5,554 nt of DNA from Bacteroidia bacterium. Its GTDB lineage: Bacteria; Bacteroidota; Bacteroidia; Bacteroidales; Prolixibacteraceae. A model generated the notes under the pieces. That model saw nothing but the letters and a program-made list of their open reading frames with translations, was not told the origin of the DNA and did no database searches. Shown piece after piece: positions 1 through 5,554 of this stretch (position 1 is its first letter; each line of letters begins with the position of its first letter). The stretch lies in NCBI GenBank assembly GCA_025358395.1, contig JANYJT010000208.1:1-5554 (forward strand), read 5' to 3'. Made by a program: the position numbers and the translations under genes.

Positions 1-1626
1 GATAAAATCCTGACATATCAATCCAATGAATCAACTGCGCCTTCCATAGACATGACGGCCAAACTGAGTGAAAGATCCAAGACTCCTGACCTGATCATGG
101 ATGTGTGGATAGACAAAATGATTCAGCAGTTTCCGATCAAAACTGATCTATCCGGCGCCAAAAATATCGAAGAAACAGAATTCAGATCGTCGTTGAAAAC
201 TGTTGTCAAAACTTCCCTCATCTCGATAAAAAACGGGTGGATAGTTGAAGGAAATAGCGTGTTAACAGGAAAGAAGAACCGAACATCTTTGTGGCGTGGA
301 TCTACCAGACCCAGTGAATTGGTGAGACCTGCTCCTAATTTGGTTCGCTTTGTTCCGGGCCGGACAGGTCGCGGACTGACAGACGATCTGGATACCCTGG
401 TCGGCGACATGATCAAAAACCGGGTGGTTGTCATGCAAAATTTCCCAGCCCTTTGGTACGAACGACGGCGCGACGACCATGCCCGCACCCGCCGGGCGGA
501 CGCCGATGTGTGGGCGCCCTTTTATGAACAACCTTTCAGCCGTAGCGGACAGGGCGAGGCATTCGACCGGCTGAGTAAATATGATCTAACAAAATGGAAC
601 ACCTGGTACTGGCTGCGACTCAAAAAATTTGCCGATCTGGCCGACCAAAATGGATTGCTTTTTCTTCAGGAGCACTACCTCCAGCACAATGTCATCGAAG
701 AGGGCGCTCACTGGGCAGATTACCCCTGGCGCAGTGCAAACAACATCAACAACCCGGGATTCGCCGAGAATCCTCCCTATGCAGGAGATAAACGTGTTTA
801 CATGGGGGTTGAATTTTATGATACAACAAATGTGGTCCGAAAAGCGTTTCACCGTGCCTATATCCGCAAAAGCCTTGATAACTATAATGGAAACGCCAAT
901 GTTATTCACCACCCGGGGATGGAATATACCGGTCCTTTGCATTTTGTGCAATTTTGGCTGGATGTGATACAGGATTGGGAACGGGAAAATAACCAACATG
1001 TGATGGTGATGCTTCCGGGAACCAAAGAGGTGCAGGATGCAATTCTGGCGGATCCGAAGAGGTCGGCAGTGGTGAATATTGTCGATGTGATCCAGTGGCA
1101 ATACCGGAAAGACGGTAGCCTGTATGCTCCACCGGGAGGGGTTAGTTTGGCCGAAAGACAATATGCCCGTGTTTACGATGTCGGAGAGACCTCTTTCGAT
1201 CAGATTTATAGGGCTGTGAGTGAGTTTCATGAGAAATTTCCTGGTAAGGCCATTGTTTATTCCCGTCGTGGAGCAGAATTCTCCGAATGGGCTGCCTTTA
1301 TGGGAGGAGGATCCCTGGCTTCTCTGCCTGAAATTAAAAATCCTGATTTTCTACGGGAGGCAGCTGGAATGAATCCAATAGCAATGAGCCCGGTAAATTC
1401 AAAACAATATGTTCTTGGAAAGATTGGTGCCGGGTACATTCTTTTTTCCGCTTCATCTAATCTCAGCATCGATCTCAGGGAGGATCGGACAGCTTACCAT
1501 TTAAGCTGGATTAATCCCACAACAGGAGCAGTTGTCCAATCAAAGAATAGGATCAAAGGCGGAGTCACAACTGATTTGAAAGCCCCTTTTGAAGGGAGCG
1601 TGGTTGCCTGGTTATCAGCAAAATAA
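1..1626 (+). CDS. DUF6298-family protein, putative pectin-locus glycosidase (5' end missing)
   Basis: The reading frame is open from the first base (541 codons visible), so the true start lies left of the window; the ATG at 52 is internal and not a convincing start. The central part, about residues 110-440, matches my memory of DUF6298, an uncharacterised domain of Bacteroidota and Planctomycetes proteins found with pectin enzymes. Landmarks are RFVPGRTGRGLTDD (residues 116-129), WYERRRDDH (152-160), FYEQPFSRSGQG (174-185), HWADYPWRSANNINN (237-251) and EYTGPLHF (308-315). The alternating hydrophobic strands and helices suggest a TIM-barrel glycosidase fold, which is inference. The last ~78 residues (464-541, with GYILFSAS and WINPTTGAVV) resemble the small beta-sandwich 'putative collagen-binding' domain that ends many DUF4038 glycosidases. 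The first ~105 residues are unassigned and may be the end of a beta-helix. It stops 36 bases before the pectate lyase, so the two are probably co-transcribed. Family assignment is fairly sure; the reaction is unknown. Confidence 0.8.
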   Translation, partial: DKILTYQSNESTAPSIDMTAKLSERSKTPDLIMDVWIDKMIQQFPIKTDLSGAKNIEETEFRSSLKTVVKTSLISIKNGWIVEGNSVLTGKKNRTSLWRGSTRPSELVRPAPNLVRFVPGRTGRGLTDDLDTLVGDMIKNRVVVMQNFPALWYERRRDDHARTRRADADVWAPFYEQPFSRSGQGEAFDRLSKYDLTKWNTWYWLRLKKFADLADQNGLLFLQEHYLQHNVIEEGAHWADYPWRSANNINNPGFAENPPYAGDKRVYMGVEFYDTTNVVRKAFHRAYIRKSLDNYNGNANVIHHPGMEYTGPLHFVQFWLDVIQDWERENNQHVMVMLPGTKEVQDAILADPKRSAVVNIVDVIQWQYRKDGSLYAPPGGVSLAERQYARVYDVGETSFDQIYRAVSEFHEKFPGKAIVYSRRGAEFSEWAAFMGGGSLASLPEIKNPDFLREAAGMNPIAMSPVNSKQYVLGKIGAGYILFSASSNLSIDLREDRTAYHLSWINPTTGAVVQSKNRIKGGVTTDLKAPFEGSVVAWLSAK

Positions 1627-1662
1627 AAATTATCAAATTGTTAATTTAGAAATATTCATCAA

Positions 1663-2865
1663 ATGCGATTAAACTTTAGAATTTCAGGAGTACTGCTTTC
1701 AATCCTGTTTATTGTTTCGACGGGAAGTGTTTTTGGTCAGGGAAAGGAATCACCAAAGACCAATGCATCCATCGATGTGAGTCCATTTTCGGATAGTACG
1801 AACCATTGGTATGGCATTAAGGACGACGGAAACATCGTTAATCCGGTGGAGAATCAGCCTAAATATCCGGTATCGGAAATCACTAAGATCGCTGACAACA
1901 TCCTGCTATACCAGCGAAACAATGGTGGATGGCCAAAAAATTATGACATGCAGGCTATACTAACTAATGAACAGATTGCAAAATTGATCCGGGCGAAGGA
2001 CCAAAATCACACAACATTCGACAATTCCACTACCTATACACATGTCGATTATCTTGCTAAAGTTTATGCGGTTACCAAAATTGAAAAGTACAGGGAGGCC
2101 TGCCTGAATGGCATTCGTTTCATACTCAAAGCTCAGTACGCCAATGGTGGCTGGCCGCAGTATTTTCCTTTGGAGCCCGGGAATTACAGCAGTCACATCA
2201 CGTTTAACGATGGCGCATTTCTTGGGGTGATGGAAACATTGCAAAAGATTCTTGAAGGCAATCCAAGCTTTTCATTTATCGGCAATGACATGATAAAGGA
2301 AGTCAAAACAGCCTATGACAAAGGTCTGGAATGTATTCTGAAGTGCCAGATTGTAAGTAAAGGCAGATTAACGGCGTGGTGCCAGCAGCATGACGAGCTT
2401 ACGCTGAAACCAGCCTGGGCAAGAGCCTATGAAATGCCCAGCATATGCAATGGGGAAAGTGTCCAGATTGTCCTGTTTTTGATGAATTTAAACCATCCTG
2501 ACAAACGCATCATCGAGTCAGTTCAGTGTGCCATAAAATGGTTCGGCGAATCAAAAATTTACAATACCAGAGTTAAAACTATCCCGGCCCCTCCGGAAAA
2601 AACACCGTACAAAATCAACACCATTGATCGTGTTGTAGTGACCGACTCAACTGCTCCTCCCATTTGGACCCGTTTTTACGAACTTGAAACGGAAAGACCC
2701 CTCTTCAGCGACCGCAACAGTAAAATGCTCTATTCGATGGCTGAAGTCAGCCGGGAACGTCGCAGTGGATACGGCTGGTACACTTATGCGCCACAGAATG
2801 CACTTGACAAGTATCCCGGGTGGCAGAAAAAATGGGCGCCCGATCAAAACGTTCCGGCAAAATAA
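1663..2865 (+). CDS. pelA: Secreted pectate lyase, polysaccharide lyase family 10 (PelA/Pel-15E type)
   Basis: This is a complete 400-residue protein of normal length for single-domain PL10 enzymes. The family cleaves polygalacturonate by calcium-dependent beta-elimination, giving unsaturated oligogalacturonides. Residues 1-26 form a signal peptide (MRLNFR, a hydrophobic stretch, then VFGQ), so it acts outside the cytoplasm. Family motifs follow in order: NNGGWPKNYDM (86-96), TTFDNSTTYTHVDYLAKVY (117-135), NGGWPQYFP (161-169), YSSHITFNDGA (175-185), WCQQHDELTLKPAWARAYE (239-257), RFYELETERPLFSDR (337-351) and SGYGWY (368-373). Asp120, Asp183, Arg254 and Arg337 lie in motifs that, from memory of the Cellvibrio Pel10A structure, form the active site, with an arginine as the base; exact residue matching was not done. 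The ATG at 1663 follows an A/T-rich leader without a Shine-Dalgarno motif, usual for Bacteroidota. It sits between the DUF6298 gene (36-base gap) and the DUF4038-type gene (12-base gap), probably in one operon. No frameshift or missing motif is seen. Confidence 0.95.
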   Translation: MRLNFRISGVLLSILFIVSTGSVFGQGKESPKTNASIDVSPFSDSTNHWYGIKDDGNIVNPVENQPKYPVSEITKIADNILLYQRNNGGWPKNYDMQAILTNEQIAKLIRAKDQNHTTFDNSTTYTHVDYLAKVYAVTKIEKYREACLNGIRFILKAQYANGGWPQYFPLEPGNYSSHITFNDGAFLGVMETLQKILEGNPSFSFIGNDMIKEVKTAYDKGLECILKCQIVSKGRLTAWCQQHDELTLKPAWARAYEMPSICNGESVQIVLFLMNLNHPDKRIIESVQCAIKWFGESKIYNTRVKTIPAPPEKTPYKINTIDRVVVTDSTAPPIWTRFYELETERPLFSDRNSKMLYSMAEVSRERRSGYGWYTYAPQNALDKYPGWQKKWAPDQNVPAK

Positions 2866-2877
2866 TCATTCTAAACG

Positions 2878-4164
2878 ATGAAGAAACTTTGGTTTTTTGC
2901 CGCATGTGTACTTGCCACTTTGTCTTTTACAGTTCCGCAATCAGAAAATAAATGTCCCAATATCGCAGTTTCAGCCAATGGTCGTTTCCTTACATCAAAT
3001 GGTAAACCATTTTTCTGGCTTGGCGATACCGGCTGGATGATGCTCGAAAAGCTGAACAGAACAGAGACTGAAAAATATCTTGAGGACAGGAGATTGAAGG
3101 GGTTTAATGTCATTCAGGTAATGCTCCTGCATGCACTGTCATCAACCACGGTGGATGGTGATTCTGCCCTGATCAATAAAAATGTGGCCTTTCCAAAAAT
3201 CCTGCAGGGTGAACGATCGGATGGGACAACCAAGGGTGGATACTGGGAGAATCTTGATTTTGTGATAGATTTGGCTGCCCGGAAAGGTCTCTACATGGCT
3301 CTGGTACCTATTTGGGGCTCAAATGTTCGGGCCGGACAGGTCACTTCTAAACAGTCAGAAGTATATGCCGGGTTTTTAGCGCAGCGCTACAAAAGTAAAA
3401 CCAATATCATCTGGATGAATGGGGGCGATGTACGCGGCGATGACTCCATCAAAATTTGGAACACCATTGGAAAGACCCTGAAAAAGCTGGATCCAAACCA
3501 CCTGATTACCTTTCATCCTTTTGGAAGAACCCGGTCGTCGGAATGGTTTCACAACGAATCATGGCTCGATTTCAACATGTGCCAGTCGGGGCACCGCGAT
3601 TACAGGCAGGACACTGCCAGCGCAGGTCATCGCTATGGAGAAGATAACTGGAGATACATTCTTGATGATTACAACAAGACTCCTGTCAAACCAACGCTTG
3701 ATGGAGAGCCATCCTACGAAGGTATACCCCACGGGCTTCATGATACCCTGCAAGCAAAATGGACAGACAATGACATCCGAAGGTATGCATATTGGTCCGT
3801 TTTTGCCGGTGCTTGCGGCTTTACCTATGGGAATAATTCGGTGATGCAGATGTATAAAAAGAGTGATAAGGCAGGAGCTTATTGGTTTGGAGCAAGCTTT
3901 CAAAAGTCTCCTGAAAAGTGGATTGAAGCATCACCAATCGGGTATGCAGGAAAAGATTGTCCGCCGATTCTCTTTCTCAACAGCGCCTTGCCCCGTTTTC
4001 ACGCTGGCCGCGATAGTGTGATAGCCATTTTGAACAAGCATCACATTTATAATGAAGTACATACATTTCCTTCTACTCCGCATCCCTTCTGGCTTTTTGA
4101 TCCATGGTTTGAACCGACAGTTGAGTATATCGTAGCTTTCCTTGACAAATCACTAAAAAATTGA
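2878..4164 (+). CDS. DUF4038/GH140-like apiosidase-type barrel fused to the C-terminal end of an alpha/beta hydrolase
   Basis: The 428-residue protein starts with a probable signal peptide (MKKLWFFAACVLATLSFTV). Residues ~28-326 are a DUF4038 (apiosidase-like, GH140) TIM barrel: NGRFLTSNGKPFFWLGDTGW (34-53), NVIQVMLLH (77-85), NIIWMNGGDV (176-185), TFHPFGRT (211-218), LDGEPSYEG (274-282) and the last-strand motif ACGFTYGNNSVMQMY (312-326). Asp184 and Glu277 match the positions I recall as the catalytic pair of the GH140 apiosidase BT1012, which acts on rhamnogalacturonan II. From about residue 332 the family changes. AYWFGASFQKSPEKWIEASP (334-353), LPRFHAGRDS (371-380), TPHPFWLFDPWFEPTVEY (400-417) and FLDKSL are typical of the C-terminal end of esterase-like alpha/beta hydrolases in pectin loci. 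That part carries a likely triad Asp379 and His402, but no GxSxG nucleophile motif occurs anywhere. The C-terminal domain and last helix of normal DUF4038 proteins (often ~450 residues) are absent. It lies 12 bases after pelA. Whether it folds or is a broken product is unknown. Confidence 0.85.
   Translation: MKKLWFFAACVLATLSFTVPQSENKCPNIAVSANGRFLTSNGKPFFWLGDTGWMMLEKLNRTETEKYLEDRRLKGFNVIQVMLLHALSSTTVDGDSALINKNVAFPKILQGERSDGTTKGGYWENLDFVIDLAARKGLYMALVPIWGSNVRAGQVTSKQSEVYAGFLAQRYKSKTNIIWMNGGDVRGDDSIKIWNTIGKTLKKLDPNHLITFHPFGRTRSSEWFHNESWLDFNMCQSGHRDYRQDTASAGHRYGEDNWRYILDDYNKTPVKPTLDGEPSYEGIPHGLHDTLQAKWTDNDIRRYAYWSVFAGACGFTYGNNSVMQMYKKSDKAGAYWFGASFQKSPEKWIEASPIGYAGKDCPPILFLNSALPRFHAGRDSVIAILNKHHIYNEVHTFPSTPHPFWLFDPWFEPTVEYIVAFLDKSLKN
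3853..3879 (+). other. Inferred junction between DUF4038 barrel and alpha/beta-hydrolase tail
   Basis: Codons 326-334 (YKKSDKAGA) are where recognisable DUF4038 sequence ends (the NNSVMQMY motif just before) and alpha/beta-hydrolase sequence begins (AYWFGASF onward). A DUF4038 protein would normally continue with a linker, a helix region and a C-terminal beta-sandwich domain. An alpha/beta hydrolase would have some 180 or more residues, including its GxSxG motif, before this point. The reading frame runs through with no stop. No transposon end, long repeat or inverted repeat is visible at the join. The position is estimated from family memory and could be off by several codons. Confidence 0.6.
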
Positions 4165-4387
4165 TACGATTAAACCCGCTATTTGGGAAATAAGTCCCGC
4201 TGCCGGTACGTCTGTAGCTGTTCATTGGTACAACAAAATGGCTTCGAACCGGCTCCTTTGAGTAATTTTAAAAATCTTATGAACTAGAATTTTCCAATAA
4301 AAATTTGATTCTCGCTATGCATGGCGAGTGCTTGACCCAAATGGTTCTGAAAAATTAGATGCGCAATAAAACCAAATTAAAAAACAA
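4165..4387. other. Intergenic region before the susC-like gene, with weak coding-like patches
   Basis: These 223 bases contain no intact gene. On the + strand there are short stop-bounded stretches with protein-like composition: bases 4163-4258 (read as DTIKPAIWEISPAAG and on, 32 codons), 4174-4284 (ending NGFEPAPLSNFKNLMN, 37 codons) and 4301-4366 (KFDSRYAWRVLDPNGSEKL and on, 22 codons). The first two overlap in different frames, so at most one can be real, and none has a start context. They could be debris of a lost gene or chance. The region should also hold the promoter and 5' leader of the susC-like gene, given the jump from gaps of 12-36 bases to 223. I found no good match to the Bacteroides TTTG / TAnnTTTG promoter and no strong terminator. 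Confidence 0.45.
4311..4328 (+). repeat. Short inverted repeat / hairpin upstream of the susC-like gene
   Basis: CTCGCT (4311-4316) can pair with GGCGAG (4323-4328) across a six-base ATGCAT segment that is itself palindromic. As RNA this gives five Watson-Crick pairs and one U-G pair. As DNA it is an 18-base near-palindrome with one mismatched position, 60 bases before the receptor start. No T-run follows, so it does not look like an intrinsic terminator. It could be a regulator binding site or a leader hairpin; chance is also possible. Confidence 0.3.
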
Positions 4388-5554
4388 ATGAGTGATTTAT
4401 TAAAATGTAAAACTGTAAAAAATTCAGGCCGTCAATGCCATAGCCTGAGAATCAGTATGGCCGTCATTCTAATGTTGCTGGCAACATTTGGAATGGCCCA
4501 GACCATTTCAGTAAAGGGAAAGGTGACTGAGGCAGAGACAGGCCAGCCAATTCCCGGGGCAAACGTGGTATTGAAAGGTACTACTACCGGGATTATTTCG
4601 GATGGTGACGGAAACTATATCCTGAAAGTACCGGCCAATGGTACGATCATATTTTCCTTTATCGGCTGTAAAACCAAGGAGGTTCCCGTCAGCGGCAAGA
4701 CAGAGATCAATGTTGCCCTTTTATCAGAATCAATTGGTCTTGAAGAGGTGGTCGCCATTGGTTATGGCAATCAGCGCAGAAAAGACCTGACCGGTTCTGT
4801 TTCTTCCATTTCAGGCACCGATTTGCAGAAGACTCCTGTCACAAGTGCTGCCCAGGCACTCACAGGCAAACTTGCCGGTATTCAGATCACAACAACCGAC
4901 GGATCCCCGGATGCCGAGATGGTTATCCGGGTACGTGGCGGTGGTTCCGTTACGCAGGATAACTCGCCGCTTTATATTGTGGACGGATTTCCGGTGAACT
5001 CCATCAATGATATTCCGCCAACGGATATCGCGACCATTGATGTTTTGAAAGATGCATCCTCTTCAGCTATTTACGGAGCACGCGGAGCAAACGGCGTCGT
5101 AATTATCACCACCAAAAGTGCCAAAGGTGGAAAAACTTCCATTTCTTACAATACTTATGTACAGGGAAAAACCCTGGCCAAAGAGCTGGCCGTGTTGTCG
5201 CCTTATGAATATGTGCTTTCCCAATATGAATATGCTTCTTTAAGAGGAGGTTCCGACTTAACAAATTTTACCAGGTATTTTGGGGTCTTTGATGATCTGG
5301 ATCTGTATAAATATCAAAAAGGAACCAACTGGCAGGACCAGCTTTTCGGACGGAATATCCTCTCTAAATTTCATAACCTGAGTGTGAATGGCGGCAACGA
5401 AAAAACCAGGTTCAACCTCAGTGGAACCTATAACAATGATGAAGGGTTGCTTGTTGGATCCGGCTATACAAGGGTGAATCTTAATTTTAAACTCAATCAC
5501 GAAATTTCCAAAAAGCTTAGCCTGGATCTCTCCTCGCGTATGTCTAATACTGAA
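4388..5554 (+). CDS. susC: SusC-like TonB-dependent outer-membrane receptor (3' end missing)
   Basis: The frame is open from the ATG at 4388 to the right edge (389 codons) and is clearly coding; full SusC proteins usually exceed 1000 residues, so most of the barrel is outside the window. An in-frame stop at 4367-4369 and an A-rich leader support this start. Residues 1-38 are a signal peptide with a long polar start and a hydrophobic core (MAVILMLLATFGMAQ, 24-38). Residues ~41-117 are a carboxypeptidase-D-regulatory-like beta-sandwich (VKGKVTEAETGQPIPGANV, then GDGNYILKVP). A TonB-box-like segment follows (EEVVAIGYG, 119-127), then the plug domain, ~130-245, with the SusC signatures SPLYIVDGFPVN (193-204) and LKDASSSAIYGARGANGVVI (220-239). 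Strands of the beta-barrel begin after about 250. SusC proteins pair with a SusD lipoprotein, usually encoded just downstream, and import oligosaccharides using TonB energy. Here the neighbours suggest pectin fragments. The symbol is a family label, not proof of starch transport. Confidence 0.95.
   Translation, partial: MSDLLKCKTVKNSGRQCHSLRISMAVILMLLATFGMAQTISVKGKVTEAETGQPIPGANVVLKGTTTGIISDGDGNYILKVPANGTIIFSFIGCKTKEVPVSGKTEINVALLSESIGLEEVVAIGYGNQRRKDLTGSVSSISGTDLQKTPVTSAAQALTGKLAGIQITTTDGSPDAEMVIRVRGGGSVTQDNSPLYIVDGFPVNSINDIPPTDIATIDVLKDASSSAIYGARGANGVVIITTKSAKGGKTSISYNTYVQGKTLAKELAVLSPYEYVLSQYEYASLRGGSDLTNFTRYFGVFDDLDLYKYQKGTNWQDQLFGRNILSKFHNLSVNGGNEKTRFNLSGTYNNDEGLLVGSGYTRVNLNFKLNHEISKKLSLDLSSRMSNTE

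Noticed and set aside
52..54. ATG at 52 as the start of the DUF6298 gene
   Set aside because: The frame is open back to base 1, no signal peptide follows this ATG although the neighbouring enzymes have one, and the sequence before it reads as protein, so the gene is cut by the window edge.
586..1230. A 214-codon open frame on the - strand inside the DUF6298 gene
   Set aside because: It lies wholly opposite a clearly conserved coding region, its translation shows no recognisable motif, and it is best seen as a shadow of codon use on the + strand.
2896..2907. FAAC at residues 7-10 of the fusion protein as a lipoprotein signal
   Set aside because: The cysteine comes too early, in the middle of the hydrophobic core, with only a few hydrophobic residues before it; an ordinary signal peptide fits better.
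4180..4192. TATTTGGGAAATA, a perfect 5-base stem with a 3-base loop just after the fusion gene
   Set aside because: The stem is A/T only, the loop is minimal and no T-run follows, so it cannot be supported as a terminator.
4332..4360. TTGACC and TTAGAT with 17-base spacing, resembling an E. coli sigma-70 promoter before the susC-like gene
   Set aside because: Bacteroidota housekeeping promoters use a different consensus (TTTG / TAnnTTTG), and the -10 match is poor.

Overview
The window is a piece of a polysaccharide utilisation locus (PUL) from a member of the Bacteroidota. The signs are a SusC-type TonB-dependent receptor with an N-terminal carboxypeptidase-regulatory-like domain, secreted carbohydrate-active enzymes packed on one strand, and A/T-rich leaders with no Shine-Dalgarno motif before the starts. 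Genus cannot be told from this sequence. The enzyme families point to pectin as the substrate, probably homogalacturonan and perhaps apiose-substituted pectin.

Layout, all on the + strand. Bases 1-1626 hold the 3' part of a DUF6298-family protein, cut by the left edge. Bases 1663-2865 hold a complete secreted family 10 pectate lyase (pelA). Bases 2878-4164 hold a DUF4038/GH140-like (apiosidase-like) protein whose last ~97 residues are not from that family. They look like the C-terminal end of a pectin-locus alpha/beta hydrolase (esterase). The gaps between these genes are 36 and 12 bases, so they are probably one operon. Bases 4165-4387 are a 223-base gap with no intact gene, a small hairpin and a few weak coding-like patches. 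Bases 4388-5554 hold the first 389 codons of a SusC-like receptor, cut by the right edge.

The inferred joint role is that the lyase cuts the polygalacturonate backbone, the DUF6298 and DUF4038-type proteins trim side groups or side chains, and the SusC receptor (with a SusD partner expected beyond the right edge) imports the oligosaccharides.

The most notable feature is the apparent in-frame fusion in the third gene. It keeps the likely catalytic acid residues of the GH140 barrel and the Asp/His end of an esterase, but lacks the esterase nucleophile half and the usual C-terminal domain of DUF4038 proteins. It reads like a deletion joining two neighbouring PUL genes, or an assembly chimera. 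I see no RNA gene, CRISPR array, insertion sequence or convincing promoter or terminator.
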